Assembly (NCBI GenBank): GCA_030762935.1
Contig: CM060888.1
Location: forward strand, 114,897,468-114,961,467
Length of the DNA: 64,000 nt
Reading direction: 5' to 3'
Source: Hymenopus coronatus
Taxonomy: Eukaryota; Arthropoda; Insecta; Mantodea; Hymenopodidae
Shown: piece by piece, positions 1 to 12,100 of the stretch
How positions within the stretch are numbered: position 1 is the first letter of the stretch
Layout of the letters: every line of letters starts with the position of its first letter
Program-made: the position numbers and the translations under genes
Notes under the pieces: generated by a model
Told to the model about the DNA's origin: nothing
The model's database searches: none
What the model saw: only the letters and a program-made list of their open reading frames with translations

Positions 1-2430
1 GAAATCCCATCTTGGCTCAGGACCCTGCAGTTGCCATCCACATACTTTTAAGATACATACTCTGGGATTAAGAGGACTTCACAACCATTCAAAGAAAATT
101 TGAAGCATGTTTAATATGTCAGTGTGACCCTCCATGATGTAGTGATCACCATGCTAGCCTATAAAACCCAGGATGCAGGCTCAAACCTTGCAGAGGGTGC
201 TAGAAATATAAATCTGATCATGGAAACATTGTAACAATGCCCTATGCTCCACTCAGGAGTTACAGGAAATAACTATTTACTATGTCACATTAATATGTTG
301 TTAGAGCAATTTTTTAAAAAATGAAGAATTACAAAATTTGTTCTATGTAAAGGATAGCTAGAGTGGGACATTTTCATGACAATTGTTGCCTTATATGCTT
401 AAACAATGTCTATTACGAGTACATCATTTACTTTTTTCTTTTCTTTTTTTAATTTTTCTCTTTCTATTTATGAATATTATGAAGCACACTAATAATGGAG
501 CCTATGGGATTTGACCCTGGCCTCCTGACAAAAGGCAACAATGTATACAGGATTAATAAACCCTCTTTTATTAATAATAGACTAATAATGGACTGTCCAA
601 TAATTTCTCTGTATACAAGCCAACTCAAGACTCCAAGTGCACACCACCCTTCATTTCAAACAGATGCTTATAGTAGTTGGCCCATTCCATACTGTAATTG
701 GAATGAGGATATAAACAAATGCATAGTGAATATGAAATTATCAGCTGATGGATTTTTGCACTTTGTTATTCTTCCACAACATTTTATTAAATATCCCGCT
801 TTCCTTGCATTCTGTTAAACACTCATGATGTTATAATACAATAATATATAATATCACAGCAATAATACATCATGCTATACATTTATGGCGATCAACTAGA
901 GCTTGCCTTCCTGTCATTTTGGTTTGTAATGTGCACCATTGTTCATGAGTACACATGAAGAGCTTGTGTAATCTGAACCAACAGTGCAGGAAGTGGATCT
1001 CAGTGCTGATGCAGATGAATACATTATTTTCAGCTTACAACAAAAAAAAAAAAGAATACAGGTTTAATTGAACATTTGTAGAGTCATTTTGTTCTGTTTT
1101 CTAATAACCTGCCACATTTGACATGTCCTACTGAAATTATTTTAACTTCCTTTCACGAGCAGTGTCTGTTCCCCATTTTTCTTTGTCTTCATTAATATTT
1201 AAAATAGCTCCTGTTAATTAGATGATGTTTTTGCTCTCTTCATATCCATTTCATTCTTTCGATAATGTTCCTGTCCTCTTTGCATTTTGGCATGCTCGTA
1301 CATTATTCATCAAACCAACCATTATACAAATTAGCACTATTTTGAGTTTCTTAATAATATTTTGGCATGAAATTTGATATTTATTAAATATTTCTTCACA
1401 CATAACACTCACATTATTTTATAAATATGCTTTTCTTTGGGTGTATTACACCTAAAAACATGTATTTTTGGTGAAATATCAAATTTAAAATCTTTTGTGA
1501 AATACAGTACTTCCCTTCTAATATGGAGATGTAGCAGGAGAATTAAAAATGAATAATTGGACAGTAGCAAAACATTTTTTGACCACAGAAACAGCCTGAA
1601 AGTAAGGGAAAAAAAGGAAAGAAAGAAAAAAGAAAACCAAACAAAAAAAAAACCAGCAACAACACTGCAGCACTTATAAAAGGGGAGAAAGTTTGCATCA
1701 TCGACAAAAAATGTGCTGGAAATTCTGAATAGATAAGGTGAACAGATTCGTTAGAAAGGTATATTTATTATGTACTTTTATTACAGCACTCATTATAATT
1801 TAGAATTGAGACTTCAGTTAGACTCTAGCTGAAGATGGGAAAAGTTGCTCCTGAAAACATTATCCCTACTGCCTATATAAGTCTTTGTAAGTTCTGCATA
1901 TGAAACTGATCCTGTAGGTGTTTTCAACTGACTGGGGAGAAGCAAGAAAAAGAAAACAGATAATAAAATTTAAAATATCTAATATTTTCCATTCACGTTC
2001 CTTCTCTACCTATTATGCTTCATCCTAATTGAGATAAAAATGAACAGAAATTGTCTTATTACTACCTTGTAGGTAGAAGGAAGATAATAAGTACACTTGG
2101 CTAAAACAATGGTAAAATATTTTAAGAGATGATAACTGTATAATGATACTGAAATTCGGTTCTATTTCATAGCCAGCAGTTTAACAAAAAGAAAAATAAA
2201 TTATGACTTCCCATTTGAGATATGTATAAGTATTGTAAAATTTAAACTTGCAACAAGTAATATCTGAAAAAGGGTAATTCCACAAAAAATGTGTTAGGCA
2301 TAAATTGTGTGCTTTAATAAAATCTATATTTTTTGTGCAGTAAGATTTTGTCTCTCTATAACGTTTATCAGCTATATAAAAGCCATTCAGAATAAAGAGG
2401 ATTTCAAAGAGAATTTCTAGAAAATTAAGA
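1..2430. other. No gene recognised
   Basis: AT-rich sequence with short open frames only. One 107-codon frame at 495-818 (+) has no recognisable motif. There is an A-rich patch at 1600-1660. The one structured item is a hammerhead-like string at 1829-1866, listed separately. The stretch is probably intron or upstream flank of PXK. Confidence 0.6.
1829..1866 (+). other. Weak hammerhead-like core
   Basis: CTGAAGA (1829-1835) is followed by a short GGGA/TCCT stem and GAAAAC, then TTATC. TAG before the core can pair with CTA after it. It resembles the Penelope-type cores elsewhere in the window, but no other PLE sequence is visible here. Confidence 0.3.
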
Positions 2431-2434
2431 AATA

Positions 2435-2710
2435 ATTTCATTTGTCATGAAAATATCTTAAACATTTTAATCAAAATTGTTAGCCATTTTTGAGAAAATC
2501 AAACATTTTGAAAAATGTTCCAAGTAAAGGGTAGTTTGAGGAGGGGGGGATTTCCTGAAAATCTTCTTTTTGCTTGCTTGGAAGATGCTGAATTTAACTA
2601 TAAAATTTGGTATTTAACAGACCTTGTGGCAAAATCTCCATCATTGCACATGGTAACTATGCCTATTTTCGACTGTAAAGTAGTGGGGTTGCTAACAGTG
2701 TGAATTTTCT
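2435..2710 (+). repeat. Dispersed repeat family R1, copy 1
   Basis: Shares ATTTTAATCAAAATTGTTAG, TTTTTGAGAAAATCAA, AAAGGGTAGTTTG and TTTGGTATTTAAC in the same order with 30720-30930, and less well with 16440-16670. It does not encode a recognisable protein. An open frame at 2515-2703 falls inside it and is not conserved. Confidence 0.7.
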
Positions 2711-2971
2711 TCCATTCTTCTGTTTGAGCAGCTTGAAGTTTGTTAAATAATAAGTCACAAGTGCCATTTCATGGAGAGCCTATTTTCGGATACATGTCAG
2801 AATGTTCATTGGTATTATGTAAAACCTCACTTCAGCCTTGTGATACTTTGCTCTTACTTTAAGTATATCTCCCATACACTTATAGCAGTTTATCTTGTAT
2901 TACAATCAGTCAAAACACAGTGGCGATAAAAAAAAGTGTGCATATTTTAAAATATATTAGTTTTAGAACCT

Positions 2972-3129
2972 ATTTAAATGAAGATTAAGTCACCTTTTTT
3001 ACACTTTTTGTTCCAACTTTGAACTGCGGAACTGAAAGTAGGGTTAAAGTACCCTGAAACCGGTCTTCCCAAATGAAGATAAATTTGGAGCAAAAAGTGT
3101 AAAAAAGGTGACTCAATTTTCATTTAAAT
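2972..3129. mobile_element. Solo inverted Penelope-like terminal repeat with hammerhead-like centre
   Basis: The left arm (2972-3016) and right arm (3084-3129) are inverted copies sharing CAAAAAGTGTAAAAAAGGTG and TTCATTTAAAT. In the loop sits CTGAAAG-[AGGGT...ACCCT]-GAAAC-CGGTC (3032-3065). The same GAAAC-tGGTCTTCCC and AAGGTGACTCAAT context recurs at 51521-51660, next to PLE coding sequence. I infer a pair of PLE terminal repeats in inverse orientation. Confidence 0.65.
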
Positions 3130-4764
3130 TATGGTGCTCCACTGTCTAAAATACTTCTTTTTATTTTATATATATTTGGGATCCATGTTTATCAGAATTA
3201 TATTTTGTTGGTTTTTGTGCACACATCTCTCCAAATATTCGCTCTTATATTTTATTATTGTGTATAACTGATAAGGAATTCACTATATGTACATAGATTG
3301 AAATTTCAGAGCTGCAAAATAAAGGCTCCAAATTGTCGCTGAGGCATTTGACTAATTTTGCTTCAATCTTAATATGAGGATCAATTAAAACATATTTCGA
3401 TAGATAATTACTTTTAAAAAAACATGAACATAACACAAAAAAACTTTTTGAACTTCTTTTGATACATGCCCTTGTGATTTAGGGAGCTGGGAACAAATTA
3501 ATTTCTGTAAGACTGTCAAAACATGGAGAGGTAGGGAAGCACTTTTTATTTCACTGCATGAATAACACATGGCTTCTCTTTAATGCATTCAATACCTTAT
3601 GCAAGTAAAAGTATTTTGTTCGATATGACCTTATTTCATTTAGGGCATTAGTTCATGTGTAGAAACATTGCTAAATACCTTCATTACTAGTATGTATGGT
3701 TGTACAAGAAACTGATATATGAAAATGCATGTTACTGCTTGTGACAATAGTTGGCTTTTGTTTTGGTGCTTTAGAGCTTAATTCTAAAAAAAGGAAAGGG
3801 CAAGAAAAATGAATTCTTTAAGAATGTAATTATTTTAGATTTTATTAATAGTTATGATTGCATTCTTTTTGCCAAAGTTACAAGCATCAGTGGAAATGGG
3901 TATCTTATCATGCTGTAAAGGTTTACTGCTGAAGTACAAGCACGAAAGTTGAAACTTATAAACAAAATAAGATACCCCCTTATACTGATACTAAGGCTGT
4001 CTAGCTTTGCCAAGAAATATATATGTAAACATGTACATACGCTCAGAAAATTATGTTTTAATCGTGTGTGCATGAGTAATGCTTATGGCAGCAATGCCAG
4101 AAAAATGGGTAATTTTGAATACTGAATTCTATTTTAATTTTAAATTATTTATATGACTAGGTTATATACCTATAAATGTGGCATATAAACAGAGCAGATA
4201 ATTAAATGGACTTTCCATTTCATTGTCTGGTTTTATAGGGTAGGAAATATCAACAAATGAATGTATTTATTTCAGTTTCAGAGATTGATTTTTAACTTTT
4301 GTATGGGTCCAACAGATTTTCTGTGATTTTATAATACACAGATTAATAAAAAGATATGGTGTCCCATAATTAGGTACCAAATAGGCATAAGCTTAATTGT
4401 TTTCTCCACATAAGTCATATTTAGGCCAGATGTTGGATTGGTAGAATCAGACTGATAAACTCAATGCCATAGCTGAGATTTGAATCACAAATCTCCTTGT
4501 TCATAGAAAAAAATCAGAAAATAACATTAAGTAAAATATTGTATATTCTATATTTATATCTGGCCCAAGACTGACAAGAAAAACAAATGACATAATGCTT
4601 ATGATGTATTTTCTGTAGATAAGTTTTGCAGTAAATGAAGACAATTTCTAGATGTTAAATCTTGACTATAAAATGGTCTGTTCAGATGTGCCGATAAAAC
4701 AAAGAACTGATACAATAGATATCTGTAGTACACTTTTATTTAATTTGGAAATGACTTACATGAA
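3130..4764. other. No gene recognised
   Basis: AT-rich sequence. Minus-strand open frames at 3245-3570 and 3852-4073 show no motif and no splice-compatible PXK similarity. Nothing further is supported. Confidence 0.55.
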
Positions 4765-5172
4765 CAAAGCAAACAATTCTGTATTTATTTCAACAACTAT
4801 ATATTTAGCTTTCACTTCCATTTTATCACATGTCTTTCTTTATTGTTGGAGAATTTTCTTAAGCATTAACATACGGTGAAATCGCACCTTACCATAATGA
4901 AGTTTAGCTTTTGTAAATCTCTCTAAACATAGTAACAATTTGCATATCTTTAAAATTAGGATGAAGGTTTTAATATACAAATTGTTGCTATGTTGATTTT
5001 GTTAAGAGAGATTTACAAAAGTTTAATATGGATATAATGTGATTTCATGTAATGTTAATACTGAAGAAAATTCTTTAAGAATAAAGAAAGTAATGTAATA
5101 AAAATTGAAGTGAAAGCTAAACATACAGTTGTTGAAAGTTATTGCTATCTTTAAAATAGAAATTGTGCTTTA
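4765..5172. mobile_element. Foldback (long inverted repeat) element
   Basis: Two arms of about 190 bp face each other around 4965. Left-arm landmarks TTTCAACAACT, TTTAGCTTTCACTTC, TTTGTAAATCTCTCT and AACAATTTG recur as reverse complements in the right arm in mirrored order. No coding capacity is visible. It could be a foldback MITE or a duplicated-inverted intron segment; no clear target-site duplication was found. Confidence 0.75.
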
Positions 5173-5217
5173 ACATAGCTGTTAATTCAGTTATATGTTT
5201 TTGTGAATATATTTGTT

Positions 5218-5547
5218 TATATAGAGAAAAAAAAAATGGCGTGTTATTTATGGACGCTCTTTAACTGCTGTGGTTCTCAGCGTCCCATTCTATATTGGGC
5301 GTGAAAGATCGCTTAATTTTGCTCAGAGGCCTCTCTATCAGGCTTGAGGTTCTTTTACGTGCCGTAAATCTACGACATGGGACCAATGGCTTTACTTCCC
5401 TTCTGAAGGAAGCCATGCTAAGGATTTTTACGCCCGAAAAAGCCATCGTCCTCCGCCGGGTTTGAACCCGCGACCTTGGGTATATGAAGTCAGCATGGTA
5501 ACCATTGCCCCACGGAGGGTGACTATATATATATATATATATAGAGA
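5218..5547 (-). mobile_element. tRNA-derived SINE family S1, copy 1
   Basis: The body is about 5236-5523 on the minus strand. The tRNA-like head carries a B box (GGGTTCAAACC, plus coordinates 5459-5469) and a degenerate A box near 5500. The body is followed by a tail ending AACACGCCAT plus poly-T. TATATAGAGA flanks it at 5218-5227 and 5538-5547, a likely target-site duplication, although the right side runs into a (TA)n stretch. It is nearly identical to 56661-56964. Confidence 0.85.
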
Positions 5548-6550
5548 TGATACATTTTTCCTTTATATGAAATTGATATTTAGAATAGTTTACTTACCAA
5601 AAATAGTTGACATAAACTTTGAATAGGCTGAAATCTTTATTTGCATCTCGCCCCTACTTGCCATATGTCTTCCTGTAATAGTTGATGCCTGTCACTTGTA
5701 AGCAAAGCCATCAGATATCTCTTAGACTAGCCTGCAAAGACCTGGGAGATTTTTTTCTTGTTACTTGCAGCACTGCAGTTGTTTGACATCTGCATGGTAG
5801 TATTTTGCAAATATCTGATGAGCTTTCCCCACCTCTATGGATGCACATTTAGGAATCCATTATAGTAACACTAGATATGTTATTATAAGATCCTTGTTGA
5901 TGAGGTATGGGGGAGAAATTGGCACTATTCTTTGAAAACTTGAACACATGTTGTCCCTAATCTCCTGCAGTAGCAACACTTGCTTGGAGAAAAGCAATTT
6001 TTGTTGCACTCACTTATTCATTGACAAACCTGCTAGCTTTTATAATCAGTGGAAATTTTTACTGAACATACAGAGAGTTCCAGAAGCAGAGAGAAGGGAA
6101 ATTTCCAGAAGATTCTGGTTATCTTGCCTACATTATTTATGCTGGGCAAGAATACTGTCACATATACTTATTCCTGTTTCTCTTATCAGTCAGTGCCAGC
6201 CATTTGATAGCTTGGCTCATAACTACATCTCATAGTTCCCTCCTCAGAGCTATTCATCTACAGCAGCTCCACAATATGGAGCAATCTGATCAAAATGGAC
6301 CACAGCAACTACCCTAGTACAGTACACCATATTGCACATACAGATGACTACTTTGTATGGGCCATTTCAGGAATTTTAGATCTTCTCCCATCTACATCAT
6401 GAAGAAAAAGAACCATATCATGAATGTTGATTTGCCACCTTACAGCAACCTCTGGAAGTTCATAGATCCAGCAACAGATGCCTCCACAATTAATACACCA
6501 CCACCCTCATCGTTGTCGCCAACGAAGAAAGATTTAGTCGGAATTAAGGG
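5548..6550. other. No gene recognised
   Basis: Open frames at 5948-6235 (+) and 6357-6554 (+) have no recognisable domain. Base composition is a little less AT-rich than the flanks, which suggests old transposon debris, but I cannot assign it. Confidence 0.4.
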
Positions 6551-6655
6551 TTGAAAATGGGAACAACTGTTACCCGAAACCGGTCCCCAATAAGTAAAAA
6601 TAAGTGATGTTTGTGTTACAAAAACCGACTCAAATTCTTTTATTTTTTTACCAGA
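6551..6655 (+). mobile_element. Penelope-like terminal-repeat fragment with degenerate hammerhead-like core
   Basis: TTGAAAA-[GGGAACA...TGTTACCC]-GAAAC-CGGTC (6551-6585) is laid out like the core at 3032-3065. It is followed by GTGATGTTTGTGTTACAAAA and CCGACTCAAATTCTTTTATT. That second block is the arm of the hairpin at 22987-23092. It appears to be a half-copy of the same terminal repeat. Confidence 0.55.
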
Positions 6656-6900
6656 ATTAATGTTTCAAGTTCAACATCTTCCAAGGATTGCAACATAAAG
6701 ATTTTCAAGCAAATCCCCCCCCCCCAAATCTAAACTACACTTTTTGTTTTTCACAAAAATGGCTCAAATGATGCTATTAAAATATGACTACACCTTAACT
6801 ATCCTGTACTTGCACACGTGTTAGTGGTTTTTGATTTGGAATGCTTATGGTGATTTTGCTGCACATGTTTGATTAGATTCCTTTAAGAAACTGCATTCAT

Positions 6901-7233
6901 TGTCACGGGCTGTGAATTTAATATGTGAAGAACAGCTGTAGAACTTTATATCTATGGAATACAACACCTGGCTGCAATGGACACAAGCTAGAAAGTTCAC
7001 TATTTTTGGAAATTTCTGTCTGTGTCATCAACAGGTATAAAAAGGGAGCTGCAAGTCAGGAGTGAGTAAGTTTTTTTATTGTTCTGAGCACTCAGCGGCA
7101 CAAAAGAGAGCAGTCAACTGTCTACATCCTGAAATAAAGAGATTAAAATTTTACCGTAGAATTGTTGTGAAAGCATCAGAATAAAGACTTGTATTTGTAG
7201 CCAGCTTTGAGCAATAAAAATACTTTTATTACA
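6901..7233 (+). mobile_element. 5' LTR of a gypsy-type retrotransposon
   Basis: It starts TGTCACGGGC and ends TTATTACA, giving TG...CA ends. A TATA box (TATAAAAAG, 7036-7044) and AATAAA-like signals near the end fit an LTR promoter and poly(A) region. It lies directly upstream of a perfect tRNA-Leu primer-binding site. No matching 3' LTR was found, so the element is truncated. Confidence 0.75.
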
Positions 7234-7234
7234 T

Positions 7235-7253
7235 TGGTGTCAGGAGTGGGATT
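7235..7253 (+). promoter_or_regulatory. Primer-binding site for tRNA-Leu
   Basis: TGGTGTCAGGAGTGGGATT is the exact reverse complement of the 3' end of an animal tRNA-Leu (AATCCCACTCCTGAC plus ACCA), starting one base after the LTR end. This is the standard minus-strand priming site of LTR retrotransposons. Confidence 0.88.
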
Positions 7254-7263
7254 TAATGTGAAA

Positions 7264-7536
7264 ATGGAGATGATGAAAGCATTTATAGCCGAAATTAAGA
7301 CATAAATAAATCATGCAATGGAGAAAATTAAATTTGGAATGGAAGAAATTAAATCTGGCATGGAGAAAATTGACACCAAAATGAGATCCAAAATGGAAGA
7401 AGTGAAATCTGGCATGGAGAAGATGAGGAATGAAATGACTGTGAATTGCATGATGGAGAAGTTGAAGACAGAGTTATTGGCCACAATCAACGAACAACTG
7501 GCCGGCATAAAGATGAATGTAGAAGAGCTTGTTACA
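7264..7536 (+). pseudogene. Gypsy-type gag start, truncated
   Basis: After the primer site the frame reads MEMMKAFIAEIKT, an in-frame stop, then repeated MEKIKFGMEEIKSGMEKI-like heptads and KLKTELLATINEQLAGIK. The helical Lys/Glu repeats and position fit the N-terminus of a gag protein. LKTE-(L/I)-L...INEQ also occurs in the antisense gypsy remnant near 21740, so the two belong to one family. Similarity stops near 7536, with no protease or polymerase behind it. Confidence 0.7.
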
Positions 7537-7539
7537 ATA

Positions 7540-9090
7540 CCATATATTAAATATTTTTACATCACAAGTATATCTTGAATTTTCTGGGAATAGCCTCTGA
7601 AGCGATCTTCATTCTGTATGAGCTTTGCATAATTGGTAAACTGTAATAGATAGGCAAAATCTTAAATGCTGTAGACCTTGTCAAAACATACAATATACAA
7701 GTATGTTTGATACATTTTTTGTGGATTAATATTTCCAAGATATTCCTTGTTGCTGGTTTAAATGTTGGTTTAATTCTTTTTATATTTATTTTTTATTCCT
7801 GGCCATATAAATAGGGTGAAATTTCAATGCCATGGCAACAAACTTTTAAAAGGTTTGACTATTACTGTGGCCTAGTCTCCTGCAATTTCCATGTATGTAC
7901 AAAGAAATAAGTAATAAGACCATTATTGCATTCATTTATCTCAATTAGCATGAAGTAGATAAAAGAATAAGCTTTTGTAAGAATAGTTTGTTGCAGGAAA
8001 GATAGAGAAAGCCATGAGAATGTAATACATCAGATTTTAGTTTTTTATTTTATCTAATGTAGAGGGAGTAAATCCCTAAAAATATCTGGAATTTTGAGAT
8101 TTGAATCCAAAATACCATGTTTAAGACATGCAATGTACATATTAAATTGAAGGATTAATAAAATGTATGTATTGAATTTTGTTGCATGTTAGTATGCTGA
8201 TGAAGTCCCCTCCAATTATTCTGGATTTTATTTAATTATAAAACCATAAAATGTAGAAGAAATGAATATAACTATACATGTAGCTACTAAAACAATGCCT
8301 GTTAAATCTTTTGGTGTTATATAAGCATTTGTGAGATACAGTTGTTTACTGATTATTCTTTTATTTAAGCAATCTACTTTGAAATGTTAAGAAAGTGTAG
8401 ATTCTTAAGACTTACTGATGTATAGTACAAACTTAGCTCTTAAATAGCTGTTATTTGACGTGTCTCCATAAACAAATGTATATTACTGTAGCATTACTTA
8501 CTTCAAACTTTTTCCTATAAAACTTGTTAAGATTAACAGGAAGTATATAAAATATCTGATATGTTACATTCACACAATTTTCTGAACTTTGCTTTTCTAC
8601 AGACTATTCATGCAAAAACTATTCTATTTATTCTTAAACCAGATAGCTCACAGTTTGTTGTTCCATCAGTAGGTAAAGTTTTATCTTTAAAGAGCTTCAG
8701 AAATGTACATATTTGTATGTTGAATAAAACATTGTGCAGTACAATCACATTGTTCTTTTAAAGGAAAGGTTTAAATGTTTAAGATTGTTTTTGCTTATGG
8801 TATGAATATATATGTAGGCACTGCAGCTGTGATTTACACCAGATTAATTTTTTTTGAAATACCAACATTAAAAATTTGGTGATTAGAATATCAAACAAAA
8901 CATAAAACTTGCTTTGCCATTTAATGCTTTCATACTAACATGTATTAAATATTAAGTTAATAATATTGCATGAATTTCTTTTGTATTTATAAATAAAAAT
9001 GCTAGCTCTAATGATATTTTAAGTTCTGTAATTTGTTTGTTTAACCATTAGCATTAGTTGATACTAATCTAATAATTTTGTGTTTTACAG
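7540..9090. other. No gene recognised; probable PXK intron
   Basis: AT-rich and without a recognisable family. It ends in the polypyrimidine and AG of the 9091 acceptor. The open frame at 8561-8761 has no domain signature. Confidence 0.5.
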
Positions 9091-9187
9091 AACTATTTGA
9101 ATCAAGTCCTAATGAATCCAATTTTGGCTTCTTCATTGCCAGTGAAGAAATTCCTGGATCCAGATAATTATGCAACTCCTTTTCAAG
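9091..9187 (+). CDS. PXK: PXK exon a: end of PX domain
   Basis: The exon follows acceptor TTTTACAG and ends at donor GTGAGT. It starts in phase 0 and leaves one base over. It encodes NYLNQVLMNPILASS, then VKKFLDPDNYATPFQ, which matches the final PX-domain helix of PXK proteins. The preceding PX exons are not found between 1 and 9090. Confidence 0.9.
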
Positions 9188-12100
9188 GTGAGTAAACATT
9201 TTAAAATTAAAAAGACGTAATGAAATTAAACCTACATCACAGCAGAGAGTTTTTTTTTTTTTGCTGGAAGAGGTTGTATATTGTGTTGAAGCCTTTGCCA
9301 TTTCCATTCTTGATGTCTGGGCATGTTCTTTGGTGCCAGCCAGTAGGATCTTTATCAACTTTTAGACCTTTTAATAACATTGTTCCTGTTCTTGCCCATA
9401 CCAGACCCTCTCTTTCCATTTTTTTCACAGACATCAATGTATTTTTCTCTTCCCCATTCTTTCTTAGCACCCCTATATAATATTAAAGTGCTCTTATTCC
9501 TTAAGCTACCTATTATTTCTTGTTTCTCTATGTCATCTATCCTATCTCTCACTTTATTCCATAGTTTTTGTCCCCCTATTGTCTGTTGATTGGTTAGCTT
9601 GTCCAATCCAACTTCTCTTAAAATTTCCTATGAATGATACATCCAATTTCTTTCCCATTTTGCTGATTCTGATACCCTAAAACAGTCTGTGACAATATTT
9701 CCTTCCTCCAATACTTGGATCCTGTTCCAATATTTCACTACCCATTTGATTACTGATCCCTTCCTCCCAAATCTGCCCAATTCAACTAGTGTTACTCCAT
9801 TAGGAGCTATTCTTGGTAATCCCAATATTATTTTGCCAAATATCATTCCCGCCCTTTTACAGTGCCCCAAACTTCTATTCCATGCATCATTCTTGATTCT
9901 ACTGTTGCTGTATATATTCCCTCTAGCCAGTTTACTCTCTTATATGGTATCTTCTTTAAGTATGCTATTAATAGCTAATTTCCCTTACCTAGAACATCTT
10001 TTTCTTTGCTCTGTTTATTTTCCATTGTTATTTAGCCTTACTCCTAAGTAATCATACTTGTTAACAACTTCAAATTCACTCCCCTCTAATCACATCTTTC
10101 TTCTCTGCTGAGTTCATTCCTGTTCTTACAAACCATAATTTTGGATTTACTTTTTCAACCCCAGTTTTTGCATTTTTTTCTGTTGCTTTCTTTAAACCTC
10201 CATTTGTGATTGCTGCTACTACTAAATCATTTGCAAAGAGCAAACCCAGAATATCTTTATTTTTGATTGTTGGCCATTGTGAATTTTCTTTTGCTATTTC
10301 TTGGAATATGTCATCGATAAACAAATGAAATAAAATGGGACTTAACTAACAACCATGCCTTAAACCAATTGTATATGGTACCCAATCCGTTACTTTGTTG
10401 TTGGCAAACCTAATGCAGGATTTATTATCTGAATACAACCTCTGTAATAGGCATACAAATTTCTTGCTCACTAATAAAAAGAAAGTGATAAGTATGGAGG
10501 GTTATGAATATTTCATATTTAACTAATTCTTCATTCCTTTTGTTTATCTTCTAAATATGTGTAGCTTAATTCTTTATTGCTATTATTTCTATTCTCAAGT
10601 TGGTTTATTCAACATTAAAACTTTATAAAATCTCCATATTAAACCTTGGTGTATAGTTATTCTTTAAATGAATTTGTTATTATTTCATCATATTAACTAG
10701 CTTTTTTTAACCTAATATCTGTTTATAATTAGTGTAACTGAATGTTTTAGTAATCCCCTTAGTAATATTCATCACTTTCATCCTAAAATTCATAAGCATT
10801 TCTATTTATCATAGTATATTAATAAATTTAACTTCTTTTTTATTCATCTTTTACTCTAACTGTTTTCAACTGCAGCAGCTTTCACTGCTCTACTCTCATT
10901 ATGAGTATTTCATCCCATACCTTCTTATTTTATATTACAAGTAAGCTTCATTCTTTCATTCCCTTATCTTTCCCCAATCCACTATATCTTCTCCCCTGGT
11001 CCTTCCTCCCACATCTGCTGGCAACTAATTTGTCTTTCCCAGCTCTGTTACACCTCCTCCTCCTCCTCCTCCTCCTCCTCCTCCTCCTCCTCCTCCTCCT
11101 CCTCCTCCTCCTCCTCATTCAAGTTCTTCCTTACCCATACTGCTGCATCCTGTCTGTCTCCCTTTGGTTCTGTTACTCCCACCTCCTCCTGGCTCTCCAT
11201 GTCCCGATCTGCTCCTTCTGTTTCTTCTTCTTCTTCTTACTCTTCTGCATGACACCTTGATTCTGTGTGGTTTGTTGTCTCTCCTTACTGAACTTATCCC
11301 TTTCTCTTTTTCCTGAAGCTGTGCAAACTTATCTGTGCCCGGCATTGCACAGAGTTATGGCATAGAAAAGAATAGTATTTAAAATTTTGTTTCATCTATA
11401 CAGTTTATAAAGGTGGGTGTTGTATATATGTTTATTAGGTTTTGAAATCATTGCACCATTTTAACTAAATTCAGAAGTTATACATTTTGGGATAAGAGTA
11501 AAAATACTGAGGGATAGAAATTTGTTTTGAGAGTTAATTTGGAAACTTTTAAGTACAAATGAAGCTGCTTTGTAAGTAATTTTTCTAAATAACAATCATA
11601 AGTTGTTTTCTTTATTCCTTTTAGGAGTGGTGACAACAGAACAGAGGTTGAAAAATACTGGAGGAAGGCAATTGAAAGATTTTTTTGCATGAATGGGTTT
11701 ATTTTCTAAATATTTTTGCTAAATAAAGATATGTTCCATTATTTAAAGAACATCAACACTCAGAACTACTTCAATGGAAGAGGGCAGGAAAATGTTTGAG
11801 TGGAGACAATTTGGACATTTCTCATATGAATGGGCCTCTTTTATGAATTCTTTTGCAAAATAACATAATGTGTAGTTATATACTGTCAAACCAAAGACAA
11901 CTCCTGGTATTTAATGTTGTAGTTATTTATCTAAAGAATGGTTTGGGATGTGCAGATTTTCATACATACACACATCATACTTTTTTTTAAATGCTTTTTT
12001 TGGACTCTTGTGTTCTGCAAAACACGTATTTCCAGTGAAATCTCTTTATCAAATTATTGGATGGAATGCAATACCTTCTCTGCCTACTGTGTATATATAT

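Noticed and set aside
495..818. 107-codon plus-strand open frame
   Set aside because: No family resemblance, no splice signals that fit PXK phases, and AT-rich codon use like its surroundings.
5450..5523. tRNA gene
   Set aside because: It is the head of a SINE present twice in the window with the same 200-bp body.
8190..8220. CTGATGAAGTCCC as a hammerhead ribozyme
   Set aside because: The first half of the core is present, but no GAAAC follows after a pairing stem.
9237..10051. Several overlapping open frames on both strands
   Set aside because: The minus-strand ones are pieces of a LINE reverse transcriptase; the plus-strand ones are their shadows.
10901..11345. Long Leu-rich (+) and Arg-rich (-) open frames
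   Set aside because: Both are produced by the (CTC)n tract and its pyrimidine-rich surroundings; there is no start context or domain.
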